Shown: in pieces, positions 37,883 to 46,138 of the stretch
How the letters are laid out: every line of letters begins with the position of its first letter
Numbering within the stretch: position 1 is the first letter of the stretch
Source of the DNA: Pseudanabaena yagii GIHE-NHR1
GTDB lineage: Bacteria > Cyanobacteriota > Cyanobacteriia > Pseudanabaenales > Pseudanabaenaceae
NCBI RefSeq assembly: GCF_012863495.1
Contig: NZ_JAAVJL010000001.1
Location: 1,364,001-1,428,000, forward strand
Direction: 5' to 3'
DNA: 64,000 nucleotides
Position numbers and translations under genes: made by a program
Notes under the pieces: generated by a model
Told to the model about the DNA's origin: nothing
The model's database searches: none
What the model saw: the letters and a program-made list of their open reading frames with translations, nothing else

Positions 37883-38992
37883 ATGAAAGCGGAGTTTTAC
37901 TATAGCCAGCGTAAATATGAATGTAGTGTGGTTTCGCTTTCTAGCGATCAGGGCGAGATTAAAGAATTAAGAATCCGCAATCCTGAAGGTGAAATTCTCG
38001 CAGTGCAGCAGGGACAAAAAATTGCTTTGCGGGGCAAGAGTCGTGCTACCTCCCAAGAAGTTGATATTTTAAAAAGTAATTACTACAACTTAGTCAAGGC
38101 AGCAGTTACTGCACTAGACCTAGAGGAAAAACAGAAGTTAATCAAAGATAAAGACGAGCAAATCCGCTTGCTAAATGCAGAGATATCGATCTTTAAAGAA
38201 AAGGCTGATTTGTCAGATACAGAAAGAGAAGAAATACTCCATCTGCGCGATCAAATTAAAGCTTTATCTGAGCAACAAACTACATCCGCCTTTAACTATG
38301 ATGAGCAAGAAATTGAGGCAAAATTACTCAAAAGGCTAGGAAAAAATGCTTGGCATCAGCTAGAAACGGCGAGTCGAAAAGATCTTTTTAGTGCCTACAA
38401 GCATAAATATTTAGTAGAGTCAGATATTTTTACGGAGAACTTTTCTGACTATAAGCCTTCGTGCTTGTACATTGCTAGTGTGGTTGAACGCGAGATTGTA
38501 CATAGCTTCTTTAAAAGTTTTTATCGGTTTATGTGTCAGCAATATTCGCAGCAAAAAGAATTTGTAATTGCAGGAGTGACATTGAGAAATCGAGGCAAAT
38601 ATACAATTGGGAGTTTGCCCTATTTGATTGCGAAGGAATGGGACACTTTTCGTGAAGAAGTTTTAAATCAAGAGTATTTATCTAGTGACGATCGCGATCG
38701 CCTGTATTACCAAAAGTTTAACGATCAGAAAATATCCTCCAGCGATCGCCAATTAGTAAATGAATTTCTCGAACAATGGCAACATCCCCTTTCGCAATGG
38801 TTGCGCTCTAATCGCAAAGCCGCCAGCAAAATCGATCAAGTTGCCAAATTACGGAATTTGACTGCCCATCCTATGCCAATATACAAATGGCAATTCACGG
38901 AATTATGGCTACTTGTAATTGGTGGCAAAACTAAAAGTGGTCGCACTCAAAAAGGATTGCTCAAAGAAATCTATGAAACAGTGGTTCTTTGA
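37883..38992 (+). CDS. Unrecognised protein with central coiled coil and possible C-terminal HEPN-like domain
   Basis: 369 residues, soluble. An N-terminal beta domain (KAEFYYSQRKYECSVVSL, IRNPEGEILAVQQGQKIAL) is followed by a coiled coil (about 80-130, KDKDEQIRLLNAEISIFKEK). A helical C-terminal half includes IASVVEREIVHSFFKSFYRF and, near residue 330, KLRNLTAHP. The last matches RX4H, the core of HEPN ribonucleases, set in a helix-rich context as in that family. This is a single short motif and could be chance. No partner nucleotidyltransferase lies nearby. Function is otherwise unknown. Confidence 0.55.
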   Translation: MKAEFYYSQRKYECSVVSLSSDQGEIKELRIRNPEGEILAVQQGQKIALRGKSRATSQEVDILKSNYYNLVKAAVTALDLEEKQKLIKDKDEQIRLLNAEISIFKEKADLSDTEREEILHLRDQIKALSEQQTTSAFNYDEQEIEAKLLKRLGKNAWHQLETASRKDLFSAYKHKYLVESDIFTENFSDYKPSCLYIASVVEREIVHSFFKSFYRFMCQQYSQQKEFVIAGVTLRNRGKYTIGSLPYLIAKEWDTFREEVLNQEYLSSDDRDRLYYQKFNDQKISSSDRQLVNEFLEQWQHPLSQWLRSNRKAASKIDQVAKLRNLTAHPMPIYKWQFTELWLLVIGGKTKSGRTQKGLLKEIYETVVL

Positions 38993-39158
38993 TCAGTACA
39001 TCACGCACTGTAAAGGAACGTCCTGCATAACAGCAAATGGCAACCATTATAAATAATCTATGTTTTTAGGGATTACGCAATCCTTAAATTAATGCTTAGT
39101 TTTAAATATGATTTCTAGAAATCCCAAATAATTAAAAATTAGTAAAACCCTGACTTTT

Positions 39159-41045
39159 ATGCCCAATTCCGTTCAGACTTTGCAATTAAAGCAACTAAGT
39201 AGTCTCTGGCAAATATGGGAACAAGGAGCTAAATCACATCCTGATGCGATCGCACTCTACGATCCCCATGCTAAACCACCTGTGCGAATTTCCTATAAAG
39301 ATGCCTTTGAGCAAATTAATCAATTTGGGGCAGGTTTGCGATCGCTGGGTGTGAACTTTGGCGACAAGGTAGCACTCATTGCCGATAACTCACCAAGGTG
39401 GTTAATTGCCGATCAGGGGATTTTAGCGATCGGGGCAGCCAATGCTACGCGAAGTTCGCAAGCCGAGCGGAGTGAACTGCTCTACATCATCGAGCATAGT
39501 GATAGCGTCGCGATCGTGGTCGAAAATCTGGCGACCCTCAAAAAGCTCGAACCAGAATTGCATAGCCTGCCAGTCAAACAAATTATTTTGCTGTCAGACG
39601 AAACGCCACCCGAAGGAGCCTATAACTTTCAGCAATTATTAGATAAAGGTAGCAGCAAGGATTTAGGTAATCCAACTATCAAACGCGATACCCTTGCAAC
39701 GCTGATCTACACTTCTGGGACAACTGCCAGACCGAAGGGGGTCATGCTCACCCACGGCAATTTCCTCTACGAAGTGGAAGGGGCGCAGTCAGTTTTAAAA
39801 CTGCAAGTTAACGAAAAAGTTCTCAGTATTCTTCCCACATGGCATTCCTACGAGCGCACCTTTGAATATTTCATCTTTTCCCAAGGTTGCACGCAGATTT
39901 ACACCAATCTCCGCACCATCAAAAAGGATTTAAAAGAACATAAACCTCATTACATGGTCGCTGTGCCACGCCTGTGGGAATCAATCTATGAAGGTGTGCA
40001 GAAAAACTTCCGTGATCAGCCTGAGAGCAAACAGCGCTTAGTCAAATTTTTCCTCACAACTAGCCAAAAATACATCACTGCCAAGCGGGTTGTCCAAGGA
40101 TTGAATGTTGAAAATCTCTATCCTTCTCTAGGTGACAAATTTAAAGCATCACTGGTAGTTTTGGGACTATGGGCAGTTCATAAACTTGGTCATAAATTGG
40201 TTTACCAAAAAGTACGCGAAGCAACGGGTGGCAACTTCAAATACATCGTTAGTGGTGGCGGCTCGATCGCTGAACACCTCGAAGACTTCTATGAAATTGT
40301 CGGCATCGAAATTTTGGGGGGATATGGCTTAACCGAAACCTCACCAATTACCCATGTACGTCGTCCACATCGCAATATTCGTGGTGGAGATGGACAGCCC
40401 TTGCCCCAGACCGAAACCCGCATCGTCGATATGTCTACCAGAGCCGATGTGCCAATTGGTCATCAGGGATTAGTCCTCATTCGTGGTCCCCAAGTGATGC
40501 AGGGCTACTACAAAAATCCTGAAGCGACAGCTAAAGCGATCGATCCAGAGGGTTGGTTTGATACAGGCGATTTAGGCTATGTCAGCAAGTGGGATGACTT
40601 AGTAATTACAGGTCGTGCCAAAGATACGATCGTTTTGACTAATGGCGAGAATATTGAACCTCAGCCCATTGAAGATGCCTGTATTCGCAGTCCTTATATT
40701 GATCAGGTCGTCCTAGTGGGGCAAGACCAGAAACAATTGGGTGTTTTAATCGTTCCTAACCTATCAGCACTAGAAGCTGCGGGTTTAATTCCGCCTGATT
40801 CAACATTAGCAAGCGTTTTGCCAGAGTTGAATCAGCCTAAAATTCGTAATCTTTATCGCGAAGAACTGAATCGTGAAGTGCAAAACCGCCCCGGCTACAG
40901 CATTAACGATCGCATTGGTGTTTTTGAGTTCTTGCCTGAACCCTTTACAATCGAAAATGGGTTCCTCACGCAGACATTCAAAATCCGACGTAACATCGTA
41001 TTTGAGCGTTATCAAGATATTATTGTCAAAATGTTTACCTCATGA
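39159..41045 (+). CDS. aas: AMP-dependent fatty acid ligase (acyl-ACP synthetase type)
   Basis: 628 residues of the ANL superfamily. The ATP-binding loop is LIYTSGTTARPKGVMLTH (about 184-200), then SILPTWHSYERTFEYF, GGYGLTETSP (about 387-396), GWFDTGDLGY (about 465-474) and the hinge ITGRAKDTIVLTNGENIEP. Cyanobacteria use one such enzyme to activate free fatty acids onto acyl carrier protein for recycling of membrane lipids. Long-chain acyl-CoA synthetase is the alternative name for the same family. There is no N-terminal LPLAT domain. It is followed 60 bp later by the YlqD-like gene. Confidence 0.88.
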   Translation: MPNSVQTLQLKQLSSLWQIWEQGAKSHPDAIALYDPHAKPPVRISYKDAFEQINQFGAGLRSLGVNFGDKVALIADNSPRWLIADQGILAIGAANATRSSQAERSELLYIIEHSDSVAIVVENLATLKKLEPELHSLPVKQIILLSDETPPEGAYNFQQLLDKGSSKDLGNPTIKRDTLATLIYTSGTTARPKGVMLTHGNFLYEVEGAQSVLKLQVNEKVLSILPTWHSYERTFEYFIFSQGCTQIYTNLRTIKKDLKEHKPHYMVAVPRLWESIYEGVQKNFRDQPESKQRLVKFFLTTSQKYITAKRVVQGLNVENLYPSLGDKFKASLVVLGLWAVHKLGHKLVYQKVREATGGNFKYIVSGGGSIAEHLEDFYEIVGIEILGGYGLTETSPITHVRRPHRNIRGGDGQPLPQTETRIVDMSTRADVPIGHQGLVLIRGPQVMQGYYKNPEATAKAIDPEGWFDTGDLGYVSKWDDLVITGRAKDTIVLTNGENIEPQPIEDACIRSPYIDQVVLVGQDQKQLGVLIVPNLSALEAAGLIPPDSTLASVLPELNQPKIRNLYREELNREVQNRPGYSINDRIGVFEFLPEPFTIENGFLTQTFKIRRNIVFERYQDIIVKMFTS

Positions 41046-41105
41046 TGTGAAAGTGGCTTTGCCACTTTCACATCAACATAAATTATTAGCCAACTGGAGA
41101 TAACT

Positions 41106-41567
41106 GTGAGTTTCGATTTTTCTAATCAGCTTTTATTACGTCGCACTGCAAATATTCAAGTGATTGTGACGCAACGCTGGAAAGAGGAAATGCAGCAACA
41201 ACTGCAACAACAAATTGCTCAAATCGATGCCCAAGTACAGCAAGTTGATGCCCAAGGCTCTCGCCAAATCAATGAAATTGAGCGCCAAAGTATCAAGCCA
41301 TTTTCTGCGGAAGTATCCAATGCTCTTGAAGGCATTCGTGCAGAAATGAATCGCGTTAAAGCCGAATTATTAGAACAAAAGAATCAATTGCTAACCCAAT
41401 TGACCCAAGTGCAAAATTTGGAACTAGAACAAGAAGTGTCTCAAGGACAACTTGATAGCTACTTCCCAGCCGCCAAAGGCGATAACTTGATTGCTCAGAT
41501 GCGCGTGGAAATTGTCCTCCGCGATGGCGTAATCGAAGATATCCGTACTGGTTTCCCTGCTGTCTAA
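41106..41567 (+). CDS. YlqD family protein
   Basis: 153 residues starting at GTG. FSNQLLLRRTANIQVIVTQ, a long glutamine-rich coiled coil (about 20-110) and a final beta strand pair (MRVEIVLRDGVIEDIRTGFP) match the YlqD family, whose function is unknown. Probably co-transcribed with the fatty acid ligase upstream (gap 60 bp). Confidence 0.75.
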   Translation: MSFDFSNQLLLRRTANIQVIVTQRWKEEMQQQLQQQIAQIDAQVQQVDAQGSRQINEIERQSIKPFSAEVSNALEGIRAEMNRVKAELLEQKNQLLTQLTQVQNLELEQEVSQGQLDSYFPAAKGDNLIAQMRVEIVLRDGVIEDIRTGFPAV

Positions 41568-41582
41568 ATCCCCTCACCCCAT

Positions 41583-41602
41583 CCCTCTCCCGCAGGAGAG
41601 GG
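41583..41602 (+). repeat. CCCTCTCC/GGAGAGGG hairpin
   Basis: Stem of 8 bp with CGCA loop, 16 bp after the YlqD stop. Related sequence (CCTCTCCCGCAGGAGA) forms the inverted pair at 62963-63050, so it is a dispersed repeat. Confidence 0.6.
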
Positions 41603-41657
41603 AGAAGGATCTGGGGGATATGATTAAGAATATCCGCCCACTTAAACCCCAAAAGGT

Positions 41658-43244
41658 ATGAACGTTCTACTGGTTTACCCACTTTTTCCAAAAACATTTT
41701 GGTCTTACGAAAAAATCCTAGAGCTAGTAAATCGCAAGGTGCTACTACCTCCGCTAGGATTGATTACTGTTGCAGCGATCTTGCCCCAAGAATGGAATTT
41801 TAAATTGGTCGATCGCAATGTTCGCACAATTACGGAGGCGGAATGGCAATGGGCGGATATGGTCATTCTCTCGGCAATGATCGTGCAGAAAGATGACCTG
41901 TTATCCCTGATTAGAGAAGCAAAAAGACGCGGTAAAAAAGTCGCCTGCGGTGGTCCTTACCCCACCTCAATGCCCGAAGAACCTCAAGCCGCAGGTGTTG
42001 ATTACCTGATTTTGGATGAGGGTGAAATTACTTTACCGATGTTTGTCGAGGCGATCGCTAAGGGTGAACCCAGTGGCATTTTCCGCACCAATGAAAAGCC
42101 CGATGTCACTACTACGCCCGTGCCCCGCTTTGACCTCTTAGAATTTGATGCCTACGACTCGATGTCGGTGCAGTTCTCCCGTGGTTGCCCCTTCCAATGC
42201 GAATTTTGCGACATCATCGTTTTGTACGGACGCAAGCCGCGCACCAAGAGTCCTGCTCAGTTATTAGCCGAACTCGACTATTTATATAGCCTTGGCTGGC
42301 GACGGGGTGTATTTATGGTCGATGACAACTTCATCGGCAATAAACGCAATGTGCGCTTACTCCTGCTCGAACTGAAGGAATGGCAAAAAGAACATGGCTA
42401 TCCCTTCCGCTTCAATACCGAAGCCTCAATCGATCTCGCCGCCGATCAGGAACTCATGGATCTGATGGTGGAATGCTATTTCGATGCTGTATTCCTTGGG
42501 ATTGAAACCCCCGATGAAGATAGCTTGCAGATGACCAAGAAGTTTCAAAATACAAGGTCATCGCTATTGGATTCGGTGGAAGCGATCACCAAAACAGGGA
42601 TTCGCGTTATGGCAGGCTTCATCATCGGCTTTGATGGTGAGAAAAAAGGAGCAGGCGATCGCATTGTGAGATTTGCCGAACTCACGGGCATCCCCACCAC
42701 CACCTTCGCAATGTTGCAAGCATTACCCCATACAGCCCTCTGGCATCGTCTCGAAAAAGAAGGACGTTTACGCAGTCAAAATGGCAACTTGAATCAAACC
42801 ACTTTGATGAATTTTGAGCCAACGCGCCCCGTCGAGGAAATTGCCCGCGAATATGTGGAAGCCTTCTGTGCGCTGTATGAGCCACATGCCTACCTCGATC
42901 GCGTTTACAGCTATTTCCTAAAACTTGGCGCACCAAGGGTTAAGGTAGAAGCAAAACTTCCCACCCTTACCGACCTGAAGGCATTAGCCATTATCGTCTG
43001 GCGGCAAGGCATCAAGCGCGATACCCGTTGGAAGTTCTGGCATCATCTATTTAGCATGATCAAGCGCAATCCTGCGGTATGGGAACATTACCTGATCGTC
43101 TGCGCCCACAATGAACATTTCATGGAGTACCGCGATATTGTCCGCCGAGAGATTGAAGGGCAATTAGCCGCCTATTGGCAAGAGGAAGAGCGTCTAAAGC
43201 TTGTAAGTCCTACTCCAGCCAGAGAATTAGATCTAGCAAGCTAG
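41658..43244 (+). CDS. B12-binding radical SAM protein (DUF4070 type), paralogue 1
   Basis: 528 residues. An N-terminal cobalamin-binding-like domain (about 1-150, MNVLLVYPLFPKTFWSYEK) is followed by a radical SAM barrel whose cluster cysteines lie in FSRGCPFQCEFCDI (CxxxCxxC, about 176-183) and a C-terminal DUF4070-like part. The family includes the hopanoid C-2 methylase HpnP, but many relatives act on other substrates, so no specific reaction is claimed. The next gene encodes a close paralogue, 132 bp downstream. Confidence 0.85.
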   Translation: MNVLLVYPLFPKTFWSYEKILELVNRKVLLPPLGLITVAAILPQEWNFKLVDRNVRTITEAEWQWADMVILSAMIVQKDDLLSLIREAKRRGKKVACGGPYPTSMPEEPQAAGVDYLILDEGEITLPMFVEAIAKGEPSGIFRTNEKPDVTTTPVPRFDLLEFDAYDSMSVQFSRGCPFQCEFCDIIVLYGRKPRTKSPAQLLAELDYLYSLGWRRGVFMVDDNFIGNKRNVRLLLLELKEWQKEHGYPFRFNTEASIDLAADQELMDLMVECYFDAVFLGIETPDEDSLQMTKKFQNTRSSLLDSVEAITKTGIRVMAGFIIGFDGEKKGAGDRIVRFAELTGIPTTTFAMLQALPHTALWHRLEKEGRLRSQNGNLNQTTLMNFEPTRPVEEIAREYVEAFCALYEPHAYLDRVYSYFLKLGAPRVKVEAKLPTLTDLKALAIIVWRQGIKRDTRWKFWHHLFSMIKRNPAVWEHYLIVCAHNEHFMEYRDIVRREIEGQLAAYWQEEERLKLVSPTPARELDLAS

Positions 43245-43376
43245 TCTATGTAGCGAAATCTTTTATCTATTAAAAGATTTTATTTTGTAATAACCCTTTT
43301 TAATTCTTGTTAGTGAGCAAGTCTTATTCATAGGAATTGAGAAGGGTTTTGTTTTATCAATTAACCCCAAAATATA

Positions 43377-44993
43377 ATGCGTGTTTTACTCGTCTATCCG
43401 TTATTTCCGAAAAGCTTCTGGTCATTTGAGAAAACACTGGAATTAGTTGGTTATAAGGCTCAGCTTCCACCCCTTGGCATGGTCACGGTTGCCGCGATCT
43501 TGCCCCAGACTTGGGAATTTAAACTCGTCGATCGCAATGTGCGCGATATCACTGAAGCCGAATGGGAATGGGCGGAAGTGGTAATTCTCTCAGCGATGAT
43601 CGTGCAGAAAGATGACTTTCTCGCGCAAATTCAAGAGGCGAAAAAGCGCGGTAAATTAGTTGCTGTGGGAGGTCCCTATCCTACCGCTTTACCTGAAGAA
43701 GCGAAGGTTTCGGGGGCAGATTTCTTGATTCTCGATGAGGGGGAAATTACGTTACCGATGTTTGTGGAGGCGATCGAAAGAGGCGAGCGCAGTGGTATTT
43801 TGCGAGCCAATGGTGAAAAGCCTGCGGTGACAGATACGCCGATTCCTCGGTTTGACTTGCTAGAAATGAACCGTTATGCGGAAATGTCGGTACAGTTCTC
43901 CCGTGGTTGCCCCTTCCAATGCGAATTTTGCGACATCATCGTTCTCTATGGACGTAAGCCTCGTACTAAGACTCCTGCTCAGATTCTGGCGGAATTGCAA
44001 TGTCTCTATGATCTTGGTTGGAGACGCAGCATTTTCATGGTCGATGATAACTTCATCGGCAATAAGCGCAACGTGAAGGTGATGCTCCAAGAGCTAAAGC
44101 CTTGGATGAAGGAACGCAATTATCCCTTCTCCTTTGCCACCGAAGCCTCGGTCGATCTTGCCCAAGATCCTGAAATGATGCAGATGATGGTGGAATGTAA
44201 CTTTGGTTCCGTATTCCTTGGGATTGAAACCCCTGACACTGATAGTCTTGCGCTCACCAAGAAGTTCCAAAACAATCGCGATCCGCTTTCAGAATCGGTG
44301 ATCAATATCGCCAGAGCAGGGATTCGGGTGATGGCAGGATTTATCATCGGCTTTGATGGTGAGAAGAAAGGAGCAGGCGATCGCATTGTCCAATTTGTCG
44401 AACTCACGGCAGTTCCTACGGCGCTCTTCAGTATGCTACAAGCCTTGCCTGATACAGGTCTGTGGCATCGTCTGAATAAAGAAGGTCGGATGATTACCCA
44501 GAATAGCAATGGGCATCAAACCACTTTGATGAACTTCATGCCCACTCGTCCATTGGAAGATATTGCAACAGAATATGTCCATGCCTTCTGGACTCTTTAC
44601 GATCCCCTTGTCTTTCTCAATCGCACCTACCGCCATTTCTTGATTTTGGGCGAGTCGCCATACAAGCGCATCAAGCGTGAGAAAACTGATCAGAAGAAGA
44701 AAACTGATTGGACTGCGATTAGAGCATTACTAATTCTCTGTTGGAGACAAGGATTTGTTCGCAAAACCCGTTTCCAATTCTGGATTAATCTCTTTGACTT
44801 GATGAAGCGTTATCCCAACGTGGTCACCAGCTATCTATCGGTTTGCGCTCAGGGTGAGCATTTCCTCGAATATCGCTCGATTGTGCGTGAACAGATTGAA
44901 GCTCAACTTGCCGATTATTTGGCTAATCCTCCTGTACTTCAGCCCAAGGTTGTACCTGTGGAGAAAAAGTTGGATTTGCAAGAAGTGAAGTAG
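43377..44993 (+). CDS. B12-binding radical SAM protein (DUF4070 type), paralogue 2
   Basis: 538 residues, strongly similar throughout to the preceding gene (shared QFSRGCPFQCEFCDIIVLYG and VMAGFIIGFDGEKKGAGDRI), with a longer basic C terminus (KRIKREKTDQKKKTDW). The cluster cysteines and the N-terminal B12-like domain are intact. Tandem duplication with both copies open suggests that both are used, perhaps on related substrates. Confidence 0.85.
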   Translation: MRVLLVYPLFPKSFWSFEKTLELVGYKAQLPPLGMVTVAAILPQTWEFKLVDRNVRDITEAEWEWAEVVILSAMIVQKDDFLAQIQEAKKRGKLVAVGGPYPTALPEEAKVSGADFLILDEGEITLPMFVEAIERGERSGILRANGEKPAVTDTPIPRFDLLEMNRYAEMSVQFSRGCPFQCEFCDIIVLYGRKPRTKTPAQILAELQCLYDLGWRRSIFMVDDNFIGNKRNVKVMLQELKPWMKERNYPFSFATEASVDLAQDPEMMQMMVECNFGSVFLGIETPDTDSLALTKKFQNNRDPLSESVINIARAGIRVMAGFIIGFDGEKKGAGDRIVQFVELTAVPTALFSMLQALPDTGLWHRLNKEGRMITQNSNGHQTTLMNFMPTRPLEDIATEYVHAFWTLYDPLVFLNRTYRHFLILGESPYKRIKREKTDQKKKTDWTAIRALLILCWRQGFVRKTRFQFWINLFDLMKRYPNVVTSYLSVCAQGEHFLEYRSIVREQIEAQLADYLANPPVLQPKVVPVEKKLDLQEVK

Positions 44994-45016
44994 CGATCGC
45001 AGTCTCAACGTAAGCA

Positions 45017-45042
45017 AAAGAGTCGCTTCGCGGCTCTTTTAT
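45017..45042. terminator. Hairpin terminator between convergent genes
   Basis: AAAGAGTCGC / GCGGCTCTTT with a short TTC loop and flanking A and T runs, between the radical SAM and Uma2 stop codons. Confidence 0.7.
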
Positions 45043-45043
45043 T

Positions 45044-45640
45044 TTATTCAAAAATCTGGGATAGGGGACAAGAAAATTCTGGTAATAATGGGGAAGTGAG
45101 GGTGTCGGTCACAAATAGAGTCATTGCTAATTTGAGAACTCCATTTTCGCGACGGTAGATTTGGAGTTTCTTTTCTCGCCAATCAGCGATCCAATATTCC
45201 AAAACTCCCTGTGATGAATAGAGCTTTAACTTAACTTCGCGATCGCGCTTTTCATTATCAGTTCCCGCCGATAGCACCTCAATCGCTAGATCAGGCGCAC
45301 CAAGTAAATGTCCAGATTGATCAATCAAAGCTTCATATTTTTCTTTGCTAACCCACACTACATCAGGAATAACATCATCCTTATTGCCAAAGATTACACC
45401 TGCACCCAAAGATGTTTTGCCTAATTTCGTAGTGAGCGACCAAATATCCAAGACGGTAAAAAATCTGCCACAGGTGGTTTGATGTTTCCAGTGAGGCGCT
45501 CTCGTCACGTAAAGTTCTCCTTCAATAATTTCATAACGGTTGCCGTTGTCAGGTAATAGTTCGAGGTCGGCACTTGTCCACAGCAGTTTTTCCTCTGGGG
45601 CATTGGCTGAGAGATTGGGTGGTGCGATCGCTTGAGTCAT
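45044..45640 (-). CDS. Uma2 family restriction-endonuclease-like protein
   Basis: 198 residues. The PD-(D/E)XK core is visible as YEIIEGELYV, DVIPDVVWVS, APDLAIEVLSAGT and a lysine in DREVKLKLY, followed by EYWIADW. Cyanobacteria carry dozens of these genes; their biological role is unsettled. Isolated gene facing the radical SAM pair. Confidence 0.85.
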   Translation of the reverse strand: MTQAIAPPNLSANAPEEKLLWTSADLELLPDNGNRYEIIEGELYVTRAPHWKHQTTCGRFFTVLDIWSLTTKLGKTSLGAGVIFGNKDDVIPDVVWVSKEKYEALIDQSGHLLGAPDLAIEVLSAGTDNEKRDREVKLKLYSSQGVLEYWIADWREKKLQIYRRENGVLKLAMTLFVTDTLTSPLLPEFSCPLSQIFE

Positions 45641-45800
45641 GATGTTTTCCTAAGCAGAGCGATAAGGTGATTATAGCAATCATCCCCATTTGTCAGAATT
45701 ATGGATCGAGATAGATTTCGTAGGGGCTGAGCATTCCCGCACAGATTTATAAATTCTCAGATTCCCTTGATTTGGGAATGCTCTGCCCTAAATCTCACAA

Positions 45801-45876
45801 TGCAGGGACAGTTTATTATTGAGGTTTTTCATTTTGCCTACGGCAAAATGAAAAACCTCCGTGCAGGGACAGTTTA
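45801..45876. repeat. Palindrome flanked by 16-bp direct repeats
   Basis: TGCAGGGACAGTTTAT occurs at 45801-45816 and again from 45862. Between them is an 18-bp perfect stem (GAGGTTTTTCATTTTGCC / its inverse) with a TAC loop at 45821-45859. The rest of the 45641-46138 gap holds no gene. Confidence 0.65.
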
Positions 45877-46138
45877 TCGGTGAAAGCGGAGAGGGTTAAG
45901 CATTTGCGGATTGAGATTTTGGTGAGGAGTTTGGGAATTGTGGCGCAAATGCTTAACCCCTACATGGGGATTATGACAAAAAGATAATTTTGAGTCAGCC
46001 AATCTTTCGGTTTCCCTACTAAAATAACTGACTCATTTTATATTTGGATGCAGTTACCCGCACCACTGGAGATAGCCTGTACTGCCACCATGTGCGCTCG
46101 ATGGAATCCCTTCCAACAATTCTGACAATTGGTAGTAC

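Noticed and set aside
41658-44993. Naming the radical SAM pair HpnP
   Set aside because: The fold agrees, but the family has many branches and no hopanoid gene is adjacent, so the specific name is not supported.
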